Assembly (NCBI GenBank): GCA_017893485.1
Contig: CM030364.1
Location: forward strand, 249,291,122-249,355,121
Length of the DNA: 64,000 nt
Reading direction: 5' to 3'
Origin: Hemerocallis citrina
Lineage: Eukaryota; Streptophyta; Magnoliopsida; Asparagales; Asphodelaceae
Part shown: piece by piece, positions 10,542 through 22,799 of the stretch
Numbering within the stretch: the stretch's first letter is position 1
How the letters are laid out: each line of letters opens with the position of its first letter
Made by a program: the position numbers and the translations under genes
The notes under the pieces: model-generated
Told to the model about the DNA's origin: nothing
The model's input: the letters and a program-made list of their open reading frames with translations, nothing else
Database searches by the model: none

Positions 10542-11736
10542 CCAACAACTACCTCGCTGAAACCCTATCTCCCACCATCTGCAACACCCTCCATCGCCAT
10601 CCGCTGCCTCGCCAACAACCACCATCGCTCACTGCCTCCTTGACTGCTCCTTTTCCCAAATCCAAACCCTCCAAACTGCAACAACACTGAAGCCTTCATT
10701 AACTCCCAAATCCAAACCCCCAAACTGCAACAACACTGATGCCTTCCCTTCTTCCTCCACACTGCATGGCACCCAAAAACCCAATTCTCAACCCCAATTC
10801 CAAAACCCTATCCGCCTCAACTCTAACCCAACTCCAGTTACTGCCTCAAAACCCAAATGCCTCAATTCCCGTCGTCGCCTACCCATACCCACCATCGAAA
10901 GCCTCGTTGAAACCATAGCCTTCCACCCGAACCTGACTGCCCCGACTGCCATCCACAAAACCCTAACCGCCTCTATTTCTTTCTCATCTTCACACTATCC
11001 CACTTCAAACCCCACCCTTATACCCAAATCCCGAAACCAGAAAACTGAAACCCATTTTCTATTTTTTCAAAAAAATTAAAAAATTAAAAATAAAAATTCT
11101 TGCAGTCATTTAGCTACTACAGTCATCGTCAACAAACTCACAGTGAGTTTGAGAGGGGGAGATATCAACTTCATCACAATTCTCGTCTCCCTCACTTTCC
11201 GTCGACGTCCACCATCTTCCGCATCTAGTTCTCAGTTCAGGGATAATTGTCAAGTAAGGGGTGAGATCCCATCAGGGAAAATTTTCAAGTTAGGGGTGAG
11301 ATTCCAACATTCTTCTTCTTCTTCTACTTCTCAGATCGGGGGTGAGATACCAACAGTTCAGGATATGGAGATCCCGCCACAGTTCGGGATATGGAGATCC
11401 CAATAGTGTGCCACCACTACTTCCTTCCACCACTACTTTCTTCCTCTACTACTACCACTTCTCAGTTCGGGGGTGAGATCCTAACAGTTTGGGATATGAA
11501 GATCCCACCACAGTTCGGGATATAAAAATCCCAACAGTGTGCAACCACTACTTCCTTCCTCTACTACTACTATTCTCAAGTCCGGGGTGAGATCTCAACA
11601 CATGCGCCATCGAGCGCGTTCCCTATGCCATCTACTTGAGCGTCGCTCCTGCATCACAGTCTGCCTTCCCTACCATATCAACATCGTCAATATTCTAAAC
11701 TCATGTTGTTTGAACCAACTTGAGTTTGAGAAAGTG
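10542..11736 (+). other. Non-coding interior of the copia-like element, with a 131-bp repeat
   Basis: The first part is C-rich (aaaccctaa-type). From about 11225 a diverged tandem repeat appears: ttctcag(a/t)tcgggggtgaga recurs at about 11326, 11457 and, in part, 11572. Each unit includes gttcgggatat and ccactacttccttcc. No reliable reading frame is present. Confidence 0.6.
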
Positions 11737-11904
11737 TGTTAAATAGTATGTTAGATATTATGAGAGTTATTAGTTTAGTCTCACATCGAATAATGTATTG
11801 GTTTAGTCTTTTCTTCTCTCCTATATATATGAGACAGATTGTACTCAGTTTATTCAATCAATAATCAATCAATAAAGTATTTCTTCTCATCCCTAATTCT
11901 AACA

Positions 11905-12073
11905 AGATGCATGGTGTAGATCATCAAAGGATAGCTCACCGAGTTAAATTCACTATTATTCCCTCAGAGAACTTGCTTCAACTCTACCCAACTAGCAGAA
12001 TACGTGCATGCTGAGTGCGCGGGTGGTGTCTGGGTGTTTGAAAGATAAAGTGGTATGAACATATGCAAAGAAA
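11905..12073. other. Short unique spacer
   Basis: It lies between the copia-like element and the first long solo LTR. No feature was seen. Confidence 0.5.
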
Positions 12074-12078
12074 GTTAT

Positions 12079-15000
12079 TGTAACGCCCCGCAAAATTGAA
12101 GTATTACAATTTTACCCCACGTGTATTATGCACATGTGTTTTGTACCGTTACGGAGAATATCTGTAACATTATTAAATATTCTACGTATTTCGATTATTT
12201 ATTATATCATTCTGTAGAGTTCATTTTTGTATTTTGATTATTTATATATTTTTATGTTTTCTCGAATTCATTTCTCCTATTTTGAATCAATTCAAATATT
12301 TCCTGATTTGTTTGTGCGTATTTTCATACGTGCAATTGTATCAACTGTTTTATCTCAGTCTCCGTATTCAAACACATACACACATACAAATATACATACT
12401 TCTCATTTATCTCCTTCACCGCCAATTATTACCCCTACCCAAATAAACTTCCACCCGACATCGTCACAAAACACACCTATTCTTATATGCCCTCCCAAAT
12501 ATTGAGCAACCAACCCTTGCTCCCTTGCCCCCTTGTTGTCCCCTATGGAAGCCACAAACAGCCAACTCCAATCCTCCATCTTTTAATTACATAGACATAC
12601 ACACATGCAACCCTACTACCTCCCTTTGTCTTTTTGTGAATTTTTTTCCATACTGACCCACATTTTAAAAATATTGAGCGATCTGACCCACTTTCGAAAA
12701 TATTTACCCAATTGAACCAATTTTGGACACGCAGCATTAACCGTTATTGAAAATAACAGCATAGGTTAATACCACGCCGTTCTTCCAAAAAACGGCATCT
12801 GTTTAATTTTTTTTAGCAAGTCGCTGTTTGGAAAAATGACATCAGTACATTTCTTATATAAGTGTGAACCTTCTAAGTTGAAAAAAATTTCAACTGCTAA
12901 AACAACTTATAAATAATGTCATTATCCCCAAGAACGACATTAGCATTACTCATGTCCTTGTGGGAGATAACAACATCAATTATAATACTCATTAAACTCT
13001 CTTCCTCCACAATCGTTCTCCCAAATAACGACATGAGATAAATGTTGCCATTCTTAGAAATAGAGACAACAGTTCATAAAAATTGATTAGTCAAGTGTAA
13101 GTAATAAAATGAACTGTTGTCGTTTGTTCCAAACAACGGCATCAGTTATCCCTAACAATGATTATTATAACAGATGCCGATATTCCTAACAAAGATATTG
13201 GTAATGTTTTTGCCGATGTTCCAAACAACGACATCAACTATAAGATTTTTTCACACTTGTATTTTTTTTCCAAGTCAGAGAAAGTACACGATTGGAAATA
13301 AGTTAACTGATGCCGTTACTCCAAATAGCGCATGAGAATTTTTTTTAAACACATGCTGCTGTTGGAAACAATGGCATGATATTAACTTATGTCATTATTT
13401 CCAATAACGGTTAATGCTGACATGTCCAAAACTGGGTCAGTTAGGTAAATATTTTTGAAAGTGGGTCAGATCACTCAATATTCTCATAAACTGGGTCAAT
13501 ACGGTAAAAAATTCTCTTTTTGCTGTCCCCTCTCTCTCATTTTCTCTTATTTATATAAATATACATACATGCATGCATCCCCACTCACCCCATCTTCATC
13601 TTCTCTTCCTCCATTTCACACCGAACCCAAACCCCGAAGCTCCTTCCTCTCACTCTGAAACCCAAGACCACCCTCACCTCTGAACTCCAGCCCCGACCTG
13701 CACCTCACCATCGTCGAGCTTCCCCACTCCAACCCCCAACCACCATCTTCTTCCTCCATCGACGTCTATCACCACAATCAACCTGAGCTCACTCCGTCAT
13801 CCCATGCCGACAATCATCGCGCACCCCGACGCTCCATTACTTGCTCCTCCACCGCATGCACCCCAAGCACACTATAAAAAAAAAATCAAAGCTCCACCTC
13901 GTGGCCCTCCTCTTTGCTACCCAGGGCTTCTTCCCCATCTCCTTCACTTTCTTTTACTGCCTCCTTCTTTACTCGAGCTTACCAAAAACGAATAAGGTGG
14001 GTGTTTCTCCAACTTCTAATGGTAGGATATTTTCATGCTAGATAATCTATGTAGTAAAGATTATGTGTTAATTATTTTGAATTGATTGTGTGAAGTATGA
14101 TATGAGAAACGTCATATTGATTCTGTTTTGAAATTCGTACTTAGGTCTAGAAGCTATAACTCCAAAAATAGAAAGAATTTAGAATTGAAATTTACATGGA
14201 AGTATCTTATACATGTTTAGCACATTTCTACCAAATTTCATAATATTTGGATTTTATTTTCTATTTTAATAAAATCCTAACTTCTTATCTGCCTGTAAAA
14301 GAAACTGCTTATATGCATGTTCTATTCTATTTTTCAAAGGCTAAATCTCTCTAATTACATAGAATATCTTGCTGAAATTTTTATATGTGTGACTCATCTG
14401 TGTTTAGATCACATGTATCAAATTTTATAATTTTTGGACAATAATTGTTATGTTAATAAAATCCATAACTACTGACTGGTTAAGAAGAGGAACAAAGCAT
14501 AGCTGTAAATCTGTCTTGTTCATGAGCCTACTTTAAGAAGTCATAACTCTCTGAATACATGATAGATTTAGTTGAAATTTATATATGTAATGTTATTATG
14601 TGTCTAGTTCTTATTCCCCAAACTTTATGAAATTTAGACATCATTTTCTAACTAAAATAAGTTTTATCTTACAACTGGTTGATAGTTCCACTATTATCTG
14701 AAATTTTACATGCTTATTACATTTTGATCATTTTGACATCTAAAATGAAATAAATTGAGGAAGCTTTTGACTAAGTACTTGTAGAGGAATCTTAGATCTT
14801 TCTGTAAAGCCTAAGAACTTGAATATCCAAATAGTATACGAATTATAGTGATTTTTACAGTAAACATAAACTGCATGTTAAATTCCCAGCTTACTGTTTT
14901 GATGTTATGCAAGTTACCATAAATTTAGGCTTCTAAATTGACTTAGAAATGCATATTTCATGATTTCTAATTATGCATGATATGTAGATGAGCTTGAGCA

Positions 15001-16202
15001 TCAATAGATAATAAATTGCATGTGACCAAAGTTGATTTCTTTAGCTCACTAGTGCAAGCTAGTTACATGGTGCAATATAATTTTTTTGTAGATCAATGTT
15101 GTGATCTACGAGTGCGTGGTTCTAGAAGCTAGGCGAACCCAAAGTACCGGCAGGTTGTGTTATATTGAAATGTTAGATTTTTCCAGTGTGGTTGTTCTTG
15201 GTGTGTTGATTTAAGTCCGGTAGGGTAAGCTAGCTCTAGGCAATATTAATTATGTTTGAACATAAGAATGTGTACTAGTTGGGGGACGTGATGGAGGCAA
15301 AACCAGACATGAGTAAGGGGGTTCCAGAATTATTCGTGGTGTGAGACATTTTCCAGTATTCCTGGGTGTGGGAAAAATATCTCTAGAATTATCCAAGGTT
15401 AGGGATTTTTCTCTAAAATTATCGGGATGTGAGAAACCCTCATGGGATATTCGTGTTATGAGGATTCCATGGTGGCCTGCGGTGTGAGGCATTCTCCAAA
15501 TATTCCCGGGTGTGAGTGAAATATCTCCGAAATTATCTGACGAAGGAGACTGACCTCCGGAATTATCTTGGTCAGGACCAATATTTACAGGATGTCTAAA
15601 TATTGTCTTTTTTGTCAACGTAGTATGTTGCATAACATGGGATTGAACCCTATTATGAGTAGAACACTAAGGGCATGCCCTCGGAACTATGTAGTATGGG
15701 AAGCATAGAATCCAAACAAGTGCAAATTAGTGAGCATCATGTGCGTCTATTGCTTTCTTGGATACTTGTTTTATGCCATTGTTTTATACATTTTAATTTC
15801 TATTTCATGGCATACACCGACATACTTAGGATAGTCATTTTATATTGTTCTTCTGCATTCAAGTTTGTGATTGTTAAAGTTAGAATATCGTTGTATTATA
15901 GCATAGCGAGGATCACTGTATTATAGCTTCACGTCAGTTATATTCAACTGACGTGCCCACAGTTTTCAAGTGTTGCAGGTCTCAGATTAGCTAGTGGCGT
16001 GGACGCGAGCTAGCAACAAGAGATGTTAAGTGATAGAAGATTTGTGATGTTACGAGTTCTATTTATGTGTAATTTCCGCTGCGTATTGTAAATAACTATG
16101 TTGTAATTAAAAAGTTTTATTTTCCCTGTATTTTTGTACTCAGTGAAGTAAAGATCCTGGTTGTGCTACGAATTTCCTGTTTATGGAATTCAGAGCATTA
16201 CA
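12079..16202 (+). mobile_element. 4.1 kb solo LTR (plus orientation)
   Basis: It starts tgtaacgccccgc and ends gaattcagagcattaca, with exact 5-bp flanks gttat (12074-12078 and 16203-16207). No second copy of either end and no gag/pol frame is present. The end aligns with the reverse complement of 19098 (gggaagcggggcgtgaca), so it is the same family in the opposite orientation. A TATA-like tttatataaata near 13548 is followed by a C-rich leader (13560-13990). A 143-bp degenerate repeat lies at about 15341-15560 (gtgag(a/g)cattctcca). The family looks Ty3/gypsy-like, but the lineage cannot be told without coding sequence. Confidence 0.8.
12638..13514. mobile_element. MULE-type MITE nested in the solo LTR
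   Basis: This 877-bp element has long imperfect terminal inverted repeats of roughly 130 bp. The left end reads gaattttttt, ccatactgaccca; the inverted right end reads gaattttttaccgtattgac. Both arms contain gaaagtgggtcagatc or its complement and ataacggttaatgctg. It is flanked by 9-bp tctttttgt (12629-12637) and tctttttgc (13515-13523), one mismatch, as expected for Mutator-like elements. No transposase is present. The interior repeats a short caaacaacg(a/g)catca motif. Confidence 0.85.
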
Positions 16203-16629
16203 GTTATATATCAAGTTATACAGATATAAATGAAGTTGAGAAAGGTCTGGAAATTTTTGCTATACATGTTGCATAATTTTCCTGCAGTAACTTGACAGAA
16301 ATCTAAAAGAAAAGTCCGATACTATTCCTAGGTACAAGAAAAAGTTCTATCCCTATGTAATAAGAAATGTGCTAGCATGCAAAGATTATATGTTGTAGGA
16401 AGATATCTGAACTGCTAAATTCACGAAGCATATGTAATAGTTATCATGGGAAGAAATTTGCGTGTTTTGAGAAACAAAATGCATATAATAGGATGGAAGA
16501 ACTGCTTTCTCTCTGTCAACCGCTCTCGGCATAGGTGAATTATTCACCAAGTGTTATTCAGACATAGAAGCAAAGCATAATGCAGACACCATGCGTAAGC
16601 AAAAATTGGTGTGGCTACATCGTGCACCC

Positions 16630-16654
16630 GGGGGGGGGGGGGGGGGGGGGGGGG
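16630..16654. repeat. Poly-G run of 25
   Basis: Twenty-five consecutive G on the plus strand. The true length may differ because such runs are sequenced poorly. Confidence 0.85.
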
Positions 16655-17628
16655 TTAAGTTTAGACCCACAAATTAATGAAAACCACAAGAATAGAGAAG
16701 TCTTTTCTTTTGAAACCAGAAAATCATTCTTTTTGCCCCCACCCTGCACTTACTTATAAAAATAGATATCTCGCAATGCAACAAAAATTATACGCTGATT
16801 CTAGCTACATATGAGACCACAAACATGGAACAAAGCAACAAAACCAAAATCGATCATAATCCAATGCAGCCAGTCCCTGAAAATGCCAGAGAACACATAC
16901 AAAGAACACAACAGAAAAACCATAGCTTCTTGCTTTCATTCAGGGAAAACAATTCCTCAAGAGCAACATTCCAAACAGGAACTTTGCTTCAAACAAGTTG
17001 ATCTGAATTTCAAACAAAATCACATAATAGGAACTATGCATGAAACAGGTCGATGCAAAATTTAAAGAAAATCGCATCACCAAATTAAAAACTATTAAAC
17101 AAAGAAAACATCGTAACATATGAGATTCTCTGTTATCCAAATATTTTGAATCAAACAAAAAGAATAAGGCCGAGTGTTGGCTTCAACATTCACTACCTAT
17201 CAGACTTTCTAATATCCTCTCTTTTCCAATCTCGCAACATGGCTGCAACCATTATTGGTGCCTCGCCATTGTTTTTGGTAAGATTGAGAGATAAAGGAAG
17301 TTAAGCTTAAAATTCTATTCTGAAGTAGAGGAGCTACGCAATTTTTCGGACACTGGAGTTTTACATTTGTGTCACATCATCATTGCCTCAACACAATTAA
17401 CAAAGTGAATCAACCCCAAAGAAAATGAATCGATCCATGCAGCAATAACAACCAAACAAAATTGGTGCGAAAGCCTTAGAGTAAGAAAATTGGACATATT
17501 TCTTGTAACCGGATGCTAACGGGCTAAACTCAAAATATACAGCGCAGCATGAAAACAAATTAAAGAGCCAGTTAAAAAAGTGAAGCTATAAGACACAAAA
17601 AGATATATAAAGGATGGGAATCTCCGAT

Positions 17629-17892
17629 ATTCCTAGGTATTCCATTCACAAACATAAAACCAAATCAAACAGCACAGAAGAACAATACATGTTGCAAAAA
17701 TAATCAACAACTAACAATCACTAAGAAACCCATACTAAAAAAAGAAAGAAGTATATATATATATATATATATTCCTAGGTATTCCATTCACAAACATAAA
17801 ACCAAATCAAACAGCACAGAAGAACAATACATGTTGCAAAAATAATCAACAACTAACAATCACTAAGAAACCCATACTAAAAAAAGAAAGAA

Positions 17893-17912
<20 letters not shown>
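17629..17912. repeat. 142-bp tandem duplication with (TA)n tails
   Basis: attcctaggtattccattc starts at 17629 and again at 17771. The following 120 bases are essentially identical. Each copy ends in gaaagaag followed by a TA dinucleotide run, short in the first copy and about 70 bp in the second. Confidence 0.92.
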
Positions 17913-17964
<52 letters not shown>

Positions 17965-19097
17965 CGAAGAGAAACAAAACCACACTCCGATAAGCACACA
18001 TGTAATAAACAAAGTCAAACAACAACCAACAATATCGAATAAAAAACATAAGTGTATGGAGGAATGGGAATTTCTTTTGTAAAGATATCAGCACGTCCCA
18101 AATTCAAAAACAATGTGAAAATATGAAAGCAAATGAACCAGGACGCCTGCTAATTATTAAAAAATAAAAATAAAATAATGAACAATAAAAAAATAGATGT
18201 AAGTGCCTAAACACCAATGATTATGAGGACAACAACATGTACAAAAAAAGTAAGTAGTGAGCAACATCACCAAACAAAGTTGTAAGAAAAATCACCTAAT
18301 ATTACAGAAAAAGGATAAATTACAATGTACCCTGCCAATGACAGGAACAATAAGCAAAATCTATAGAATAAGCAAAATCTACGAAGAAAAATGGCCACAA
18401 TATTATAGAACAAACAAAAAATAGAACGCATCTCGCTAGCGACACATACAACGGGAAAAATCGGACAACAACCAACAGCATGCAAGACATAATAGCCAAA
18501 GTAAGAAACCAAAATTTCTCTAGAGGAGACGAAATACATTTCCCCGCAAGAAGGATGCTGCAACCTATATATCTCTAAATGAGAGAGATAAAATAAAAAA
18601 AATGACCCTGAACATCTTGTTCTACAAAAGGATCTAACCTCAATAATTTACCTATTTTACCCACAAAAAGAGAGAGAAAATAAAAGACAAACAAAATTAC
18701 CGAGGCTAAGTAAGAGCAAGTAGCCGGCATTGACTGAAATCAAACAATGCAAGAGTTATACTGACAATTTTAATTAACACACAAAGACCCAAAAATTTTG
18801 GGATCATCGTCGAATTTGAAGCATCATGTCTAGTCCAACTATGCATATCAAGAAAAAACATCATCAACAATGAATGACTATTTTCAAAAGGAAAGTATAA
18901 ATAGTAAGATCCTTGTAAAATGAGAATGTAAATTTAATTTTAAAAATCCAAAAGAGGCAAGATTTTGGTCACCCAAATTAGACATGGATTCATGTGGAAC
19001 CTTCTTCAACTTTATCTAGCTATCTCTTCCCAATCTCCTTTTTTCGCAAAACTTCATAAAAATTCAATACAAAAAACCATAAAGTTCAAACCATAAA

Positions 19098-22000
19098 TGT
19101 CACGCCCCGCTTCCCAAAAAGGAATACGGAATACGGATACGCGACAAAGTCCAGCAAATGGTTTTCACTATTCATGAGCTGTAAAGATCTTTAAAACAAT
19201 ACACAGGAATAAACAAGAAATAAACAGGAATAATCATCCACACATGCATGAAACAATTAATATAACCAATAGAATTATTTGAAAACAAGAATACTTGATC
19301 TCAAATAAACCAGATCTGGAAACAAGAAGTTATAAGTTCTGGGACAACATGCCCAATACAAGATCCAAGTAGCAAACAAATACAAATTTATTCAAGCAGG
19401 AACTCTAGCTAAGCCTAGAACACTTGGTCACTTACTCCTTCGGGCAGCTGATCACCGAAATCTGCAATTTGACAATTTGCAAGAAAAGGAAAACAAGAAA
19501 TAATACACCTATTAGTGCAAGTTACAGGCCGCATGTAGTGCAGGCAACAAGTACGGAAAACAGAGAAACAAATTGCAGAGTAGCAACAAGAAGCATACTG
19601 AAATAAGCATGGAAGAAATGTGAGAGAAAAACAGAGCAACTAACTCTAAAACAAGGATCAAAATCAAGTGACATGATTAGATAACAGGGTAAAGGTAACA
19701 TGTAATAGGTATCAAGTGGTATGCAAGCAGGTAAACAAGTAACAGGTGATAGGTAGCATGCACAAGTAAACATGTAACAGGAATGTGCAAGTGATTAGGT
19801 ATTCTCAAGCCTTGTATTTAGTCCTATCTAGGTAGTAATTCATGCATTCCAAATTTTACCACATGGTTGCTACATTCAAATCAGTTTTGAGATTTCGTAG
19901 TGGATTGTACAGGGCCGTGTACTCAGGTATCAGGTAAACAAGTAAATATGATCATATATCATGTATTCAAATAATTATATAATAGGTAATCAGGTATGTA
20001 ACATGTAATAGATGGGAAATACGGGCCTCCTTCCAAGTACACATTTCAATATTTTTCACTACTAAATCTTTCCCTTAACCCCGACTTGATTACTTGTCAT
20101 TATTATTAAAGAAGACATATACGTTCACAAACAGGGCAAGAAAAGCATGGCAAGAAATAAGAAACAAGTTCAAGTTGGGTAGAAAACATAAATGGGTGAC
20201 GAAACAACCTATAATAGCTAGAACAACAAGACTTTCAATTCTGGACAACAAGACGTTGTTGCACCAAATCTGAGATTCCCATTGCCACAGGAATGCAAAT
20301 CTGGATCCGTCAGAAAATCTAGAAACCAGAATCTCAGCCGAATCTAGAGCATACACTCAAGTCATATAATAACTACAGAAACATAGCTGAAAACAACGTT
20401 TTATCCAGAATTCATTTCAGCCAGAAATTGTAAAGTTTTATTTATAAGCATGAAAATAGTATTAAAACACACTAATTAATTCTAGGAAAAATCTGAAAGG
20501 TTCCCTAACATGTCTAGTATCAGCATATAAAATTTCATAAAATTCCATTACAGATAGCATAGCCAATTTAGTTTGGAAAACATAATGATACAACAAATTT
20601 ATGAATCTAAAATTTAGACACAGCAGTACTAAAACAGTGCTAAATCACAAAATACAACTCCGAATTCAAATCCGTCAAAAGGGTTGTAAAATAGACATAC
20701 TAAGCTATATTTTTTGTTCACAATGTTTTAATCCAAAATGATTGGAATCAGGATGAAAATAAAGTTCTTCACTGAACAACAAGCAGTTTGATAATTATAT
20801 GATTAGTTTCTCAAGCATGAATAAGTTATAAAATCATTAAACAATTTCTCAAAAATTAGGGGTTGATCCCAGTCATGTCTAGACATACCCAGAAAAATAC
20901 TAAGTCCAAATTTTACTTTTAACATCAGTTTTAAAATAATAGATCGTGTAACGATCTTACACGATATAACGAAAATCTTTCTTGCATTTAATCAAACAAC
21001 TCATCTACAATAGATCCAAATTAGAGCATAATGTAAAACATGATACATTAGATATCCAAATCAACATGGCATGGTTATATAACAAGTCTACAACGAGATA
21101 ACACAACTAGCATATCAATCATGTAAAAAAATACGTAGCATACCATAGATCACGAAGAATATATATATACATCAAGAATCTATCTAGATCTTATTTTCAT
21201 GTGGTGTGTGTGTGTGACAACTTATTATGACGGGTCAAGACTACAAATGGGTCAAACGAATGAGATCAAGATTTATCAAGAGATCATCATGAGAAAGAAC
21301 ACAAAACGAGAGCAAGACCACATGCGGTATTTTGTACTTGTATACAAACAAATAATATACAAGTTACTTGCCTTGGGTGAAGATGATGAATCCGACGAAA
21401 GAGAATAACGAAAATGGATCCCGACGACGAACACAAACACACGATCCACGAACAAGAGGACTTGCGGGATCGAGATATCGACGACAACGGCAGTGGCAGA
21501 CGGGACGTAGGCGATGGGGATGCTCAGACGGCAGAGGAAATCAAAGATGAAGGAGGAAGGGGTTGCGGTGTGGGGGTCTCGGGATGAGGAACACGGTGGC
21601 ACACGGCAGTGGGGGGTCTCGTCATTAAAGGCTTGCGGGATTGGATGAAGGCCGAGGAGGGGGTGCTGCTGGCATTGCGTACAGGGCGGTGACTAGCGGG
21701 GTGGTCGCCGGGGTGATTGCGATGGCCGGAGGGCGGCGCGGTGGTCCGGTCGACGGGCGGTCGGGATGCACTGGGAGAGAGAGAGAGATGAGTTGGAGAG
21801 AGAGAGATGATGTAGATAAGGGATTGATTAGGAGATAATGATTGTAGGAGGAATATAACAAATTTGGTTGTGATTATAATGAGATTTTGGCAAGTTAGGA
21901 TTTTGAGGAATCAAGGGGAAAAAGATCTACTTGTTAGACAGATATGGAGAACGTGAGGAGAGATTTGAGGGAGACTGTGTAAAAGATGGTACTGGGTAGC

Positions 22001-22347
22001 GGGTTTAGGATCCAATTAGGCGGATTGTATGGTTTTGGGTCTAAATAGAGTAAATTGGTTTAGAATTTGGATCCAACATGGTAGGAAGTCAATTAATAAA
22101 CAACTAGGCCATGAAATAAATAAATTAGAATAAAACAATTCGTCAAGAGATTAAATATTGACAGAAGAATTTGAATCAAGAAGATTGAAAATCACAGAAC
22201 TGAATTGACGACAAAAATAGATGGATTTTATTGAGAACGAAGAAACAATTACATGGTTCAGAATCAACAAAAGGATACAATTAGAACACATACTTAGAAA
22301 AAATAAATACATACAAAAATACAAGAATAGAGAATACAGGAGTTACA
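19098..22347 (-). mobile_element. 3.25 kb solo LTR (minus orientation)
   Basis: On the plus strand it starts tgtcacgccccgcttccc and ends acaggagttaca, with exact 5-bp flanks ataaa (19093-19097 and 22348-22352). It aligns with 22800-26640, for example ggatccgtcagaa followed by tctagaaac, and ctaattaattc(t/c)agaaaaat. On the minus strand a ctctctctcc-rich leader followed by GC-rich sequence (21780 down to 21450) matches the layout of the plus-strand copy at 12079. No coding region. Confidence 0.82.
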
Positions 22348-22409
22348 ATAAACCTAAATGAAACACCTTGAAGAAAAAATCCTGAAAGAAAAATGGAAAA
22401 GAAACTCAC

Positions 22410-22489
22410 CTTCAACCCAACTCTTGTTTAGATGACGATAACTTCTCATAGCAAGCCCTCATAGCATTCGCCGTCGCCGTCGAGGACAT
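22410..22489 (-). pseudogene. Possible first coding exon of a host gene
   Basis: Between two solo LTRs, the minus strand shows a 5'-UTR-like stretch (ctctctctc, then aaatccccgaaaccctagcc near 22650-22720) and an ATG at 22489. It reads MSSTATANAMRACYEKLSSS, then KQELG, a stop and a gtgagt donor. One missing T would remove the stop and make the exon exactly 81 nt. Downstream exon-like pieces, 18701-18733 (SMPATCSYLAS, between cag and gtaatt) and 18538-18564 (VAASFLRGN), keep the same phase. I do not recognise the protein. A chance run of splice-like signals remains possible. Confidence 0.3.
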
Positions 22490-22799
22490 CGAGATCGAAC
22501 ATGAAAAAGGAAGGGTAGGATGAGAAAGGGATTAGGGTCGTGGGTTTGGAGGAGAACTGACCTTGGAGGAAGCGATGGATTTCAAAGGAAAAGATTGGAT
22601 TTTTTGGGGGGTGGAGCGATGAGGCCGAGGATGAGGCGATGGCGGCAGTGAGGGCTAGGGTTTCGGGGATTTGGAGAGAGGGGGAGAGAGAGCGAGAAAC
22701 AGAGAGAAAGAGAGAAAGATCATGTGAGCGGAATTTTAGCCCCTTTCATGCTATAACCACCCTCATTTTCTTTCGATCAGCTCTATCAGAGTGTACACC

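Larger units (their letters stand above)
2326..11904 (+). mobile_element. Small copia-like LTR element, split by nested insertions
   Basis: The 3' LTR is 11737-11904 (168 bp), starting tgttaaatagtatg and ending attctaaca. The 5' LTR starts with the same bases at 2326, is cut at 2383 by the gypsy element, and resumes at 9862 through about 9970. The flanks agata (2321-2325) and agatg (11905-11909) look like a 5-bp target duplication with one change. Just before the 3' LTR, ttgagtttgagaaagtg resembles a decayed copia polypurine tract. No gag or pol reading frame survives. The short LTR and missing coding region would also fit a TRIM-like non-autonomous element. Confidence 0.75.
16208..19092. other. 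AT-rich stretch with simple repeats and possible exons
   Basis: No long reading frame. It holds a run of 25 G (16630-16654), a 142-bp tandem duplication (17629-17912) and a long (TA)n tract (about 17894-17963). On the minus strand, 18701-18733 and 18538-18564 are exon-like pieces with splice-site matches (see the entry at 22410). Confidence 0.5.

Noticed and set aside
17247..17286. Plus-strand exon-like MAATIIGASPLFL before gtaaga, and a minus-strand frame across the same bases
   Set aside because: No upstream promoter or downstream exon on the plus strand. On the minus strand no acceptor opens the frame without stops.
17846..18094. Frames with Tyr-Ile repeats, also at 26615-26991
   Set aside because: Translations of (TA)n microsatellites.
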